Assembly (NCBI GenBank): GCA_964473105.1 | Contig: CAYYNQ010000004.1 | Coordinates: 1 to 42,760 of the forward strand | Direction: 5' to 3' | DNA length: 42,760 nucleotides | From: CAYYNQ01 sp964473105 | GTDB lineage: Bacteria; Sumerlaeota; Sumerlaeia; MVZB01 | Part shown: positions 1-8,338 of the stretch, in pieces | Layout: every line of letters begins with the position of its first letter | How positions within the stretch are numbered: position 1 is the stretch's first letter | Notes under the pieces: generated by a model | The model's database searches: none | What the model saw: only the letters and a program-made list of their open reading frames with translations | Told to the model about the DNA's origin: nothing | Translations under genes and position numbers: made by a program

Positions 1-579
1 CGCAGCATCGTCCGTCAGTTCCCTGAGGCCGTGATTGAAGTGAATGTCCCGATTGTCGAGAAGTTCCAGGCCATCCTCACCCACGAACCAGGTCCGTTCA
101 TGTGCCTCATCCCGGAAGAGTTCATCTATGGGGGGATCGGGGAACCTGGGGTCCGGACTTCCGGGGGATAAACAGGGGATCAGTCCGCCGATTTCCGGCC
201 AATCATAATCCGTCTGGTTGGTAACCCGCAGCCATAAGTCAACCCCGTCATGGACCGGTTTGCAGTGGAGTTTTGCAGCCTGCCCGACCAATGAGTGCAA
301 TCGTGCAGACAACCCATCGTCATTGACCTGCATGTGAGTTTTCAGGGGGCCATGAAAGATGCTATGGCCCCTCTCGAAGGCATCAAAAAGCGTGTGCTCG
401 TAGAACCAGAGATAAACAACCCTGTCCGGCAGTTCACGGGATTGCACGGCCAGAATATTGATTTCATATGGGAGCCATATGGTTTCACGCCAGCCCTTCA
501 GAATTACGCCGGGTCTTTCCGTTGAATGGCCGCAGGCCATCGGTACGATGACCAGAAACAGCAAGAAGATTCTTTTCAT
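1..579 (-). CDS. Partial secreted hypothetical protein (3' end outside window)
   Basis: An open frame runs from an ATG at 577-579 to the window edge without a stop, giving 193 residues of an incomplete protein. The start MKRIFLLFLVIVPMACGHS is a short basic then hydrophobic signal sequence. The Cys after PMA could be a lipoprotein-type cleavage site, although the lipobox is not classical, so export or lipidation is inferred. The mature part is rich in Trp, Asp and Pro, with a stretch near residue 125 reading NQTDYDWPEIGGLIPC. I do not recognise the family. An AGGGAAG Shine-Dalgarno-like sequence precedes the start by about 9 nt. It lies downstream of the transketolase-family gene on the same strand, separated by a terminator-like hairpin. 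Confidence 0.7.
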   Translation of the reverse strand, partial: MKRIFLLFLVIVPMACGHSTERPGVILKGWRETIWLPYEINILAVQSRELPDRVVYLWFYEHTLFDAFERGHSIFHGPLKTHMQVNDDGLSARLHSLVGQAAKLHCKPVHDGVDLWLRVTNQTDYDWPEIGGLIPCLSPGSPDPRFPDPPIDELFRDEAHERTWFVGEDGLELLDNRDIHFNHGLRELTDDAA

Positions 580-620
580 GGATGTGGGGACTTCCCTGAG
601 CATATCGCCACGGGCAATCC

Positions 621-644
621 GAAAAACACCCGCCTGCGGGGTTG
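621..644 (-). terminator. Terminator-like hairpin after the transketolase gene
   Basis: On the minus strand a GC-rich hairpin (CCCGC/GCGGG core, extended by AAC/GTT past a one-base bulge) is followed by a short T tract. It sits between the stop of the transketolase-family gene and the start of the partial secreted-protein gene, so it probably ends or attenuates transcription there. Confidence 0.5.
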
Positions 645-694
645 TCTTGTCAAAAGCGGGACAGGCATCCTGCCGGCCGCGCTCTGGAGGACAC

Positions 695-3055
695 TCAGGT
701 CCGTTCAAGCCTGTCGAGTTTACCCCGGATCCTCTCCAGCCTTTGGACACGGTCGCCCGCAAACCTACGGATACCTTCCATGATCCAGTCCGGTGAGAGA
801 TGAGCCTCTTCGAGCACCTCATCGACCGTGCCGCCGGTGCGCCAGCGATTGTCCCAGTCTGAACACAGTGAATAGTCGGCCGAGATGCCCGGGTCTATCC
901 AGTCCGTCATCAGGCGTCGTGACCGGTTGGTTACCGCCATGGCGTCAAGTCTCTCGTGATCCGGGTAGACACGATCACGATAGGACACGTCCTGAAGTGC
1001 ATAGAGTTGGGGACTTACCGCGGCGACGATCTTAACATTGATATTTTCATTGTCCAGTCGCCCCAGGATTTTTACGAGGTTGTTCGTTGATGACGTGCCC
1101 TGGACCACGACCGTACCCATCCTCGGCTGGTCGTCACGGTAGGGGCGAATGAGGTAGGCACCCTTGGCTGCCTCCAGGTGCGAATCCATGCCTAGGGCCT
1201 CACGGTCTGGAATCTCCACGGCGGGGCGTGTCAGATGAAGTGCGATCAGGGGTGCATCCGTCTTCAGGGCCGCACCGATTGTGACGGCAACTTCATTGTG
1301 CTCCCAGGGATGGAGGTCTATCACATGTCCGTCCGGGAAGAGTTGGGTGACGCCCGGGGCAAAGATGCCAAAGTGTGTACGGGAATCCTCAGCCGTTTCG
1401 GGACCGCTGTGACCGGCAATCCACAGCGCCTTGCCGACCTTGATCTGCGAATCCTGAGCCAGTTGGCTGAACAACCTGAACAGTCCGTACTTTAGGTAGC
1501 TGAACGAACCATAGGTTGAACATGTCCCGTAAAAACCATTGAAGGACTCATAGGGATCCTCATTGAAATTGACCGTTGCCAGCCCGGCCGTGATTCCCGC
1601 GTTTGTGAACTCGGTGATGCCCTGCGGCAGCAACACCCCTTCCGGATTGGATTCGCGATTGAACCATCCAAGCCCCTTGTCTTCCCCGAAGTCCTTCGCA
1701 AAACCCGAGATGTTGGTCGAATCTGCAAGGTCCGCGCTCATGGCAATGAAGAGCGGTCGACCATATTCCCGCTGGCACCAAGTATTGACCCAGGCGCCAA
1801 ACTTTGCCAGGCCGGCGCGATTGGGAACCTTGTCCCCGGGCTTGGCGAACATGCTTGAAGGGTAATTATGGATGTCCGTCAGGCGCTTGTCGCTTGACGG
1901 GTTTTGTTTGACGTTCAACCTGAATGTGGAAATATCACGGGGCACGGATTCTCCCAGCTCCACAAGCCGGTCGGCAATGTAATCGACGAGGCCCTGGTCG
2001 GACCGGATGACATCGGCCACGATTCCCAAGTTGGCCAGTGCCTGTTTTTGGGCCGCCTCCCCGTCATCCGGGGCCGGGTTCCCATAACCCTCGAAAGCGA
2101 CACCATATCGTTCCATGAATGGTTGTTTTGTCTTCCAGAACAGATCGCTGTTCATGGCATGTGCGGCGCCGTGTGAGAGGTGGTCGTATTTCAGGTATTC
2201 CCGTCCCTTGCGTGTCTTGAATGAGACGGCGCCGGGCTTGCCATCGGGATTGTCCCCATGGACAAGTTCAAGCAGGGCCGATGTCACGTTCTCCCATTGA
2301 CTGCCGTCCTCCGATTCAATGTGGCGCCAGCCGTGGGACCTGAACCAGTCTTCGGGTGTCCCGTAAACCACATCACTGAAAGGCCGGGAATCAATCCCGA
2401 AATCGTTCCAGTCGATCAGGTAACAGAGGTTGCTGAGCCCGAGCCCATAGGCTGAATTGAGGGTTTCATGGGTGGCGCCGGTTGTAAGTCCACCTTCACC
2501 CTCCATTGCAAAAACCCTGACATCCTCCACTCCCGCGCGCTTCAACGCCATGGCCTGACCGACGGCAAAGGGTGACCCGTGGCCAGAGGGCCCGGTGTTG
2601 GCCTTGAGAAACAGTGTCTTGCCTTCCATTTCGGCATGACCCGGTAATCCGGAATGTTTGCGTAAATTGGGGAGGTCTTGCCAGTAAACTGCCCGGTCTG
2701 CGCCACCCTCGATCAGGTAACTCGAGTCGCGTGTCTGTTCATGCTTGTAACGGAGTGCCTCATTCAGGACGGGGAACGTTGCATAGAGAAGGGGGATGGT
2801 GTGGCCCGCGACGAGGACAAAGCGGTCATTGAATCGCTTGTCGGGATGCCGGATATCCCAGCGCATCGACCCGCTGAGAAGCAGTGCGACAAAAGCATGC
2901 ACCTTGGAGCGGGATCCGCCAGGATGTCCGCTCTGCCGGTAATTGAGCATGATATCAATATATTGGTCGATGCAGTCCTTGATTTTTTCCCAGTAACGAT
3001 AATGTTCAGCCCCATTTTGGATGCTCCGGTCCGTGTTCGACCTGATATTTTGCAT
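695..3055 (-). CDS. Transketolase-family thiamine-diphosphate enzyme
   Basis: This 786-residue protein has the transketolase plan. GHPGGS lies at 43-48 and an AGH motif at 83-85. The diphosphate-binding motif starts with GEG at 186-188 and ends in DWNDFG at 215-220. The pyrimidine domain has GITEF at 479-483, whose Glu482 occupies the position of the catalytic glutamate. A C-terminal domain follows. Known family members move two-carbon ketol units between sugar phosphates in the pentose phosphate or Calvin pathways. This one is about 100 residues longer than the usual 650-680, with an extended linker near 320-400, so it may be a sub-family with a different substrate. The ATG at 3055 is preceded by GGGAACGGGAA. 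It is divergent from the three-module secreted protein. Confidence 0.85.
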   Translation of the reverse strand: MQNIRSNTDRSIQNGAEHYRYWEKIKDCIDQYIDIMLNYRQSGHPGGSRSKVHAFVALLLSGSMRWDIRHPDKRFNDRFVLVAGHTIPLLYATFPVLNEALRYKHEQTRDSSYLIEGGADRAVYWQDLPNLRKHSGLPGHAEMEGKTLFLKANTGPSGHGSPFAVGQAMALKRAGVEDVRVFAMEGEGGLTTGATHETLNSAYGLGLSNLCYLIDWNDFGIDSRPFSDVVYGTPEDWFRSHGWRHIESEDGSQWENVTSALLELVHGDNPDGKPGAVSFKTRKGREYLKYDHLSHGAAHAMNSDLFWKTKQPFMERYGVAFEGYGNPAPDDGEAAQKQALANLGIVADVIRSDQGLVDYIADRLVELGESVPRDISTFRLNVKQNPSSDKRLTDIHNYPSSMFAKPGDKVPNRAGLAKFGAWVNTWCQREYGRPLFIAMSADLADSTNISGFAKDFGEDKGLGWFNRESNPEGVLLPQGITEFTNAGITAGLATVNFNEDPYESFNGFYGTCSTYGSFSYLKYGLFRLFSQLAQDSQIKVGKALWIAGHSGPETAEDSRTHFGIFAPGVTQLFPDGHVIDLHPWEHNEVAVTIGAALKTDAPLIALHLTRPAVEIPDREALGMDSHLEAAKGAYLIRPYRDDQPRMGTVVVQGTSSTNNLVKILGRLDNENINVKIVAAVSPQLYALQDVSYRDRVYPDHERLDAMAVTNRSRRLMTDWIDPGISADYSLCSDWDNRWRTGGTVDEVLEEAHLSPDWIMEGIRRFAGDRVQRLERIRGKLDRLERT

Positions 3056-3168
3056 ATTATTCCCGTTCCCATGTCGACCCGATATCGACCGGCTTTAGTC
3101 AAGACGAGCCGGTGGAAGGATCTACAGCTATCATGTCTGGGGCTGTTTCTCAATATGCATAATACCCA

Positions 3169-3197
3169 TGGCAACCAGTTCGGGAGCGAATTATACT
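3169..3197 (+). promoter_or_regulatory. Weak candidate promoter for the three-module secreted protein
   Basis: A TATACT box at 3192-3197 lies 17 nt after a poor -35-like TGGCAA (3169-3174). A purine-rich GGGGGAG ribosome-binding site and the ATG at 3223 follow about 20-30 nt downstream. The -10 and spacing fit; the -35 is weak. Confidence 0.25.
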
Positions 3198-3222
3198 TTT
3201 CCGGGAAGGGGGAGTTGCTCGC

Positions 3223-5355
3223 ATGTCCATGTCACGTGTTTTTGGGGTCGGTTTCCTGCTTGGCTGGCCTTGTTTGCTTTTCGCACTGACTGAGCAGCGA
3301 CAGCAGTCCTTTGATGCTGATCCACAATGGGACGGTCATGGAAACAGGTCTTTGCCCCAGGATTTCGGGTTCAGCCTTTCAGGTTGCGCCGGCGGGCAGG
3401 ATATGGGCGAAGGCGGGGGGCATATCGAGCGTGGGGAGCCGGCCTGGTATGCAGATCCAAATATCGGGTCTTTCAATACGGGGATGGACAACCTTGGGTT
3501 TTCGGGAACTTTTGTCCTCAAGGAGTTTGGAAATCCATCCTTCGGGTATTTCACGGAGAACTGGGTCGCGGGTGCACTTCCACCCGAGGCCCTGATGTTC
3601 AGGATCGATGATAAGAACCTCTACCTGCGATGGATGGATGATGGGAGTTCAAGCGAAGTCCTAGCCGGGGCGGTAACCCTGAATGTCCCCTTTGAGGTTG
3701 ACCTGCTTTATATCGCGCAGCATGAACCGGATTACGCCCTTCTTTCACTTGCCCTTGACGGCGGAACCCCCGTGTCCCTCGTTTTGGGTCCGGGGCCGGC
3801 CGATATCCATCTCGATCGGTTTGGTATCTTTACACTGGGCAGCAGCGATGGACATCCAACGGAATTTTATTTTGACGATCTTGAATACACCGTCGAGGCG
3901 GATGTTCCGGTTCCGGAACCGATTCCGTTTATTCCGGGCACGATTCTCGAGAGCGTCGAAAAAGGGGAGGATTTTGACTCAGATCCGGGGTGGGAGGGGG
4001 TGTTCAATCGTGCCACCGAACCGGAATGCCGGGAAGTGACCCAGGATTTTGGTTATAGCGGATCCACTGCACACACCCAAGGGGGGATGGGTGAAATGGG
4101 GGGACTATTGGAGCCGGCTTCCGGTGCAGCCTACTATGCAAAGGAAATCGACCCCCTGACACTGAATGATCCCCTGGTCGCCTCAGGCAGGATGATCATC
4201 CCTGATCAAGAAAGCAGTTTCAGCCATTTCCTAGTCGGGTTTTTTAACCACGAGACAGCGGATGAATGGAGAACGGCAAACACAGTGTCGATGCGTATCC
4301 TGACCCGGGGAAATGATATCTTTTATGCATTTCCCGAGTACTGTACCGGCCATTGGCGGGCCGGTTCGATTGCCGAGACCGCGTTCAACATCGGTCCCAA
4401 TGTTTATGACTGGACCTTGAGTTATGACCCCGATGGTGATGGCGGGAACGGCACGGTGACCCTTGAGTTGGGAACCAAGACGATGGTGGTCAACCTGGAG
4501 GAGGGCCACAGGGCTGACGGGGCGGTATTCGACCGTTTCGGCCTGATGCCGGTTATCCGCAGTGTGGATACCGAGGCGGAACATGAAGTCTTCCTCGATG
4601 ACATTACGGTCAATGGCGTGACGGAGGATTTCGGGTCTGACCCAGCCTGGGATGAAGTTGGAAACCGGGAAACCTACAATAGCTGCATTGTCCGGCCGCG
4701 ATTCGATTTCGGGTATAGCCCGACCCGTAATGCCGATGGGAATGATGCGGGGGAGTTGGGTGGTGTCGTCTGGCGGGGTGATTTCTCGGAGACGGCGAAG
4801 ATGGCCCATTATGCGGACCCGATCGAGGTTGTCAGCGTGACTGGATCCCTGAAGGCATCGGGCAAGGTGAGCCTCGATCAAGGGGTCAGCGATAGTTCCG
4901 TATTGATCGGGTGGTTTCACTCGATCTTGAGCCGGCAAAACGGGAATGTGAACAACAGTCTCCCCCAGAATTTCATGGGGATCGCCGTGGAGGGGCCGAG
5001 CCAGGAGGGGTTCTTTTTCCGACCCGCCTGGCGGATGCATGGATCGAATCAGTTTTTTGCCCCGGACGCTCCGCGTATCCTGCCCAACGGGAGTTCGATG
5101 AACTGGAGTTTTAATTACCAACCGGGCGGATGTGAGGGGGGGCAGGTCATCGTCACGCTGGATGGCCAGTCAATCACGGTTAACCTCCCGCAGTTGGAGT
5201 ATGACAAGGGTGCGGAGTTCAACCGATTCGGGATCATCACGACGCAGGTCGATGGTCATCAGCAGAAAATCTGGTTCGATGACTTGGTTTACACACACCT
5301 CCAGATATCATCCCCTTTTGCCTCGGCCCGGGAGGAATGGGTGACATACAACTGA
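3223..5355 (+). CDS. Secreted protein with three tandem beta-sandwich-like modules
   Basis: The 710-residue product starts with a signal peptide (hydrophobic residues 5-21). It contains three diverged copies of one module at about 30-222, 250-465 and 468-691. Each copy opens with F-D-x-DP-x-W-(D/E)-x-x-x-NR, has a (D/N)FG(F/Y)S motif, then a GE(M/L)GG-like segment. Each closes with F-(D/N)-RFG followed by an FDD or LDD strand. The second copy has YDPDGDGGNGT, an acidic loop typical of laminin-G or concanavalin-like repeats in extracellular proteins. No catalytic motif, membrane anchor or sorting tail is visible. A carbohydrate-binding or surface adhesive role is inferred. GGGGGAG precedes the ATG at a good distance. 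It converges on the 2-hydroxyacid dehydrogenase gene. Confidence 0.75.
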   Translation: MSMSRVFGVGFLLGWPCLLFALTEQRQQSFDADPQWDGHGNRSLPQDFGFSLSGCAGGQDMGEGGGHIERGEPAWYADPNIGSFNTGMDNLGFSGTFVLKEFGNPSFGYFTENWVAGALPPEALMFRIDDKNLYLRWMDDGSSSEVLAGAVTLNVPFEVDLLYIAQHEPDYALLSLALDGGTPVSLVLGPGPADIHLDRFGIFTLGSSDGHPTEFYFDDLEYTVEADVPVPEPIPFIPGTILESVEKGEDFDSDPGWEGVFNRATEPECREVTQDFGYSGSTAHTQGGMGEMGGLLEPASGAAYYAKEIDPLTLNDPLVASGRMIIPDQESSFSHFLVGFFNHETADEWRTANTVSMRILTRGNDIFYAFPEYCTGHWRAGSIAETAFNIGPNVYDWTLSYDPDGDGGNGTVTLELGTKTMVVNLEEGHRADGAVFDRFGLMPVIRSVDTEAEHEVFLDDITVNGVTEDFGSDPAWDEVGNRETYNSCIVRPRFDFGYSPTRNADGNDAGELGGVVWRGDFSETAKMAHYADPIEVVSVTGSLKASGKVSLDQGVSDSSVLIGWFHSILSRQNGNVNNSLPQNFMGIAVEGPSQEGFFFRPAWRMHGSNQFFAPDAPRILPNGSSMNWSFNYQPGGCEGGQVIVTLDGQSITVNLPQLEYDKGAEFNRFGIITTQVDGHQQKIWFDDLVYTHLQISSPFASAREEWVTYN

Positions 5356-5363
5356 CAAAAATA

Positions 5364-5507
5364 TTACGATGAGTTCATACGGGAATTGAAATACTGGATC
5401 AGGGCATCACGGCCGGCGATGGCCATGACGGCATCCTCAGGAAAAGGGTGACAGAGAACTTGAGGTTTCCAAGGGAATCCCCGGGGTATTGGCCCGGGTT
5501 GTGAGTC
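5364..5507 (-). other. In-frame open stretch after the dehydrogenase stop
   Basis: After the TGA of the 2-hydroxyacid dehydrogenase (5508-5510, minus strand) the same frame stays open for 47 codons and ends at TAA (5364-5366), nine bases from the convergent gene. The second half reads like protein (EDAVMAIAGRDALIQYFNSR) with C/G-rich third positions. It has no ribosome-binding site of its own. It could be chance, the tail of a decayed neighbour, or a read-through extension. Confidence 0.3.
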
Positions 5508-6506
5508 TCATCCCCCCGGGGATCCGAGCTTGACCCTCTCCAGGACTTCGGGATTGCGGATATGCTGTGGGCGAATGCCCTTGATTACATCGGCGATGTG
5601 TTCGCAGGCCCTTTGTCGATAATCCTTTATCGACTCATCCGAGCAGGCACCGCAGTGCGGTGTCAATACCACATGATCCATCTTGAAGAGCGGATTATCG
5701 GGATCAGGCGGTTCAGGATCAATGCAGTCCAGCCCTGCGCCTGCAATCCTTTTCTCTCTCAGGACCTCAATTAGCGCGGCCTCGTCGACAACCCCGCCTC
5801 GCGCGGTGTTGACCAGGTATGCATTGGGTTTCATCAGGACAAGCTTGTCACGACTGATCAGGTGTCTCGTGTCAGGCAAAAGCGGCGCATGCAGAGACAC
5901 ATAATCCGCTCGACTCATCAATTCATCGAGTTCAACCTGCCGGGCATCATGTTTGGTGAAGATCTCAGGTGCGACATATGGATCGTAAGCAATGATTTCC
6001 ATGCCGAAAACCTTTGCCTTGGCGGCGACATTCCTGGCGATATTTCCGAACGCAACCAGGCCGAGGGTGCTGCCACGGAGGCGACGGAGTGGGAAGGCCT
6101 CATCAATGCCCCAATATCCATCCCTGACCCTGCGATCCAGGAGGGATATTTTGCGATAGAGAGCCAGGATCAGCCCGAGGGTGTGATCGGCGACCTCTTC
6201 GATGCAGAAGTCCGGAAGGAAGGTGACGACAATGCCATGTTTTGTGGCTGAATGGTGGTCGACATTGTCGGTGCCGATTCCAGGGCGTCCGATGACCATG
6301 CATTGATTCAATTGGCCAATGATTTCAGCAGTCAATTGTGTGCTGATAGCAAAAATTGCGTGTGCATCACGAACAAGGCCCAGGATTTCTTCGGCGCTGT
6401 CACAACGTTGCTCGATGAACTCGAACTCCATCCCCTTCATGGCCTTCTCGAGGTAGGGCCTGAAAATGTGCTGATGCGGGTCCAAGTTGACGATACGGTA
6501 TTTCAT
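5508..6506 (-). CDS. D-isomer-specific 2-hydroxyacid dehydrogenase
   Basis: The 332-residue protein has the full fold of NAD-dependent D-2-hydroxyacid dehydrogenases. A substrate-domain motif GRPGIGTDNVD lies at 73-83 and the Rossmann loop G-x-x-x-x-G at 149-154. The catalytic triad is Arg236 (NTARGG), Glu265 (DPEPP) and His284 (TPHCG). It probably reduces a 2-keto acid or oxidises a D-hydroxy acid; the exact substrate is not readable. It lacks the C-terminal ACT domain of the serA product encoded 3 kb away, so it is a paralogue with another job. CAGGAGA precedes the ATG. It lies 180 bp downstream of the HpaI-type aldolase gene, which suggests joint sugar-acid or hydroxy-acid metabolism. The frame stays open after the stop. 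Confidence 0.88.
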   Translation of the reverse strand: MKYRIVNLDPHQHIFRPYLEKAMKGMEFEFIEQRCDSAEEILGLVRDAHAIFAISTQLTAEIIGQLNQCMVIGRPGIGTDNVDHHSATKHGIVVTFLPDFCIEEVADHTLGLILALYRKISLLDRRVRDGYWGIDEAFPLRRLRGSTLGLVAFGNIARNVAAKAKVFGMEIIAYDPYVAPEIFTKHDARQVELDELMSRADYVSLHAPLLPDTRHLISRDKLVLMKPNAYLVNTARGGVVDEAALIEVLREKRIAGAGLDCIDPEPPDPDNPLFKMDHVVLTPHCGACSDESIKDYRQRACEHIADVIKGIRPQHIRNPEVLERVKLGSPGG

Positions 6507-6686
6507 TCTGAATTTCTCCTGTATGGCTGCATGCCGGCCGGCAAACAGGTCTGGTTAAACGAGCAAAGGGGGCCGGGCGTTCATTAACCCCATCGACTAT
6601 CAAAAGGTCAATTTCATTTGTAAAACTCATCGCGGGTATGTCAGTGAAGGACTGATATTTTCATGGACAGGGGGATGCGGCGTGAC

Positions 6687-7466
6687 TCAGTGAATGGCAC
6701 GGACAGCCTCCAGGATACCCACGGACTGCTGGCGCATGTTGACATAATCCGTGTTCAGGGCGATCCACTGGATGCCCCGCTTCAGCCAGGCTCGTATCTT
6801 GTCAGGGTGATAACCGGTCGAGACACCCAGCAGCAATCCGGCCTCGACCGTTTTCCTGCAGGTGGTTTCGATTGCCTCCACCACATCGGGATGCTCGGGC
6901 TGGCCCAGCAGCCCCATTGAACCTGAGAGGTCATTGGGACCCAGGCAAATACTGTTCAGGCCCGGTGTTTCAAGGATGGCGTCCAGGTTACGTACCCCCT
7001 CAATGTGCTCGATCTGGATGATGACCAGCGGCTGATCGGTTGCCGCGGCCACATAGTCGGGGGCACTGATTCCTCCAAAATGAATCCCGCGCCTCGGTCC
7101 ATAACCACGTATCCCGAGGGGGGGATAGCGGCATGACTTCACCGCTTTTTCGGCTTCTGCCGCGGTGTTGACCATCGGGATGACGATGCCGGCCGGTTCA
7201 AACTCGAGAATGGGCTTGATCAGGACGGGATCATTCCAGGGGACCCGGACAAAGGGTGCGGTATGGGTGCCTCGATGTGCCATGACGTGATGGAGGGTTG
7301 TCTCATGGCTGAGGGCACAGTGTTCGGTGTCGATCCAGAGGAAGTCAAAGCCGGCATCTGCCAGACACTCGCTGACGGCCGGGTCGGTAAACGAGATGAT
7401 CGTCCCGATGCATGTCTCCCCGGCCTTGATCTTTGCCCTGAAATGTTCAAGATTGTTGAAGTTCAT
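6687..7466 (-). CDS. HpcH/HpaI-family aldolase
   Basis: The 259-residue protein matches class II pyruvate-dependent aldolases of the HpaI/GarL type. Catalytic His49 lies in IDTEHC, the pyruvate-binding Arg74 in VRVPWND, and the divalent-metal ligands are Glu153 (QIEH) and Asp179 (GPNDLSG). Such enzymes reversibly cleave 4-hydroxy-2-oxo acids, for example 2-keto-3-deoxy-glucarate or 4-hydroxy-2-oxoheptanedioate, to pyruvate and an aldehyde. The 2-hydroxyacid dehydrogenase gene follows on the same strand and could act on a 2-keto acid or aldehyde acid product. The ribosome-binding site before ATG 7466 is weak (AAAGAG). Upstream lies about 230 bp with no clear gene. Confidence 0.85.
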   Translation of the reverse strand: MNFNNLEHFRAKIKAGETCIGTIISFTDPAVSECLADAGFDFLWIDTEHCALSHETTLHHVMAHRGTHTAPFVRVPWNDPVLIKPILEFEPAGIVIPMVNTAAEAEKAVKSCRYPPLGIRGYGPRRGIHFGGISAPDYVAAATDQPLVIIQIEHIEGVRNLDAILETPGLNSICLGPNDLSGSMGLLGQPEHPDVVEAIETTCRKTVEAGLLLGVSTGYHPDKIRAWLKRGIQWIALNTDYVNMRQQSVGILEAVRAIH

Positions 7467-7694
7467 CTACGGCTCTTTTTTTCCAGAGGTCTGGGCTGTC
7501 GTCCCTTTCGGATAACGTGCAAGACCCGTTACACTCTGGAAAATATGAATTCATGAGTCAAGTGAATCCCGGCATGGTCCCCCGGCAGATCTGGAATTTG
7601 TAGCCGAATTCCGATTTAGGGAACCGATGGGGAGGATTGTCGGGTTCCGCTCCGCCTCCTCTGGTCAGTTTGGAAATTGAGTGGTATCCAAATT
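7467..7694. other. Spacer upstream of the aldolase gene, no gene seen
   Basis: I find no convincing reading frame here. Two loose inverted repeats are present: GGAACC/GGTTCC around 7620-7650 and TTTGGA/TCCAAA around 7669-7692. Either could shape the aldolase leader transcript. No promoter is clear. Confidence 0.4.
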
Positions 7695-7865
7695 TCAAAC
7701 ATGATGGTCAAAGACTATCCGGCCGGGCTTAAGATCCAGGAAGACCCATTGATTGGGGGCTGCCAATTTCACCCACGGGGGCGTGTCATGCCCATCCCCG
7801 CCGACTTGAAATGTTCCAGACCGCACGAATGCCCCGGAGAGGGGAACGTGATTGAAGGGGGTTCC
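7695..7865 (-). pseudogene. Possible second half of the small gene, cut off by an amber codon
   Basis: Directly after the TAG (7866-7868) that ends the 78-residue ORF, the same minus-strand frame stays open for 56 more codons to a TGA at 7695-7697. The translation looks like real protein, with segments such as GAFVRSGTFQVGGDGHD and APNQWVFLDLKPGRIVFD. It has no start or ribosome-binding site. The simplest readings are a gene of about 135 codons broken by one nonsense mutation, or a UAG read-through. I do not recognise the family. Confidence 0.4.
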
Positions 7866-8102
7866 CTATGAAGAGGGGTTCGAGGGGAAGCAATCAATCT
7901 TGAAAAGGTCGTATTCGAGGCGTATCAGGGGTTCTTCCTGGGACAGATGACGCAGGTATTCAAGCTGGTTGTGATTGTAGACCGCACGACCTTCAAGAGG
8001 CCGCAACCTGTCCCGCAGGCGTTCGTTTTCTGCCGAAAGAGACAGGTTTGCCGGCGGGAGTATGTCCATTATCTCCGTGACATCAACTTCCCTGAAGCTC
8101 AT
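7866..8102 (-). CDS. Small hypothetical protein, possibly truncated
   Basis: This 78-residue ORF has a good ribosome-binding site: AAGGTGA about 9 nt before the ATG. Residues 20-55 (about SLSAENERLRDRLRPLEGRA) are charged and probably helical or coiled-coil. No signal peptide or membrane segment is seen and I do not recognise a family. The frame continues for 56 protein-like codons after the TAG stop, so this may be only the first half of a longer gene. A possible minus-strand promoter is TTGACG (8204-8209) with a weak TATCCA 17 nt on. The gene is divergent from the nif3-family gene. Confidence 0.45.
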   Translation of the reverse strand: MSFREVDVTEIMDILPPANLSLSAENERLRDRLRPLEGRAVYNHNQLEYLRHLSQEEPLIRLEYDLFKIDCFPSNPSS

Positions 8103-8142
8103 GGTTCAAATCACCTTGCATCGTGTTGAGTCCCTGCTGACG

Positions 8143-8175
8143 GGTGGCTCCGGTGGCGTCTGGCCCCGAGCCACC
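8143..8175. promoter_or_regulatory. Perfect 8-bp inverted repeat in a divergent spacer
   Basis: GGTGGCTC (8143-8150) and GAGCCACC (8168-8175) form a perfect stem around a 17-nt loop. It lies between the divergent small-gene and nif3-family gene starts. There is no T tract, so an operator or a leader hairpin is more likely than a terminator. Confidence 0.35.
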
Positions 8176-8299
8176 TCTACTGGATATGTGAAAATTGGGA
8201 ATACGTCAACATTAAAGATGAGCCATTGAGACCGTCCCGTGTTTTTTGGATTCAAAGACCGGAAAGTATGGTTTATCCTTCTTTCCAGTCCTGAAAATC

Positions 8300-8330
8300 A
8301 GGGGGACATATGGGAGCCCCCTAAAGGAGG
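8300..8330 (+). promoter_or_regulatory. Hairpin abutting the Shine-Dalgarno of the nif3-family gene
   Basis: AGGGGG (8300-8305) pairs perfectly with CCCCCT (8317-8322). The next bases are the very strong ribosome-binding site AAAGGAGG (8323-8330), eight bases before the ATG at 8339. The stem ends exactly where the SD begins, so it may set the site's accessibility. The SD position also decides the start of the gene. Confidence 0.4.
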
Positions 8331-8338
8331 TAGACAGC

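Noticed and set aside
4231..5121. A 296-codon minus-strand open frame inside the three-module protein gene.
   Set aside because: It is antisense to a gene with a signal peptide and internal repeats, and its composition (Arg/Pro/His-rich) is that of a shadow frame.
5488..5510. CCCGGG self-complementary repeats downstream of the dehydrogenase as a terminator.
   Set aside because: CCCGGG pairs with itself by nature and no T tract follows, so the stem is not informative.
6400..6630. Minus-strand 76-codon frame beginning MSFTNEIDLLIVDG upstream of the dehydrogenase.
   Set aside because: It lacks a ribosome-binding site and runs out of frame into the dehydrogenase coding region.
6617..6639. TTTGTAAAACTCAT followed by CGGGTAT recurs at 32884-32910 on the same strand.
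   Set aside because: A 14-base exact match is expected by chance several times in 42 kb on two strands, the spacing to CGGGTAT differs, and nothing else around the two sites matches.
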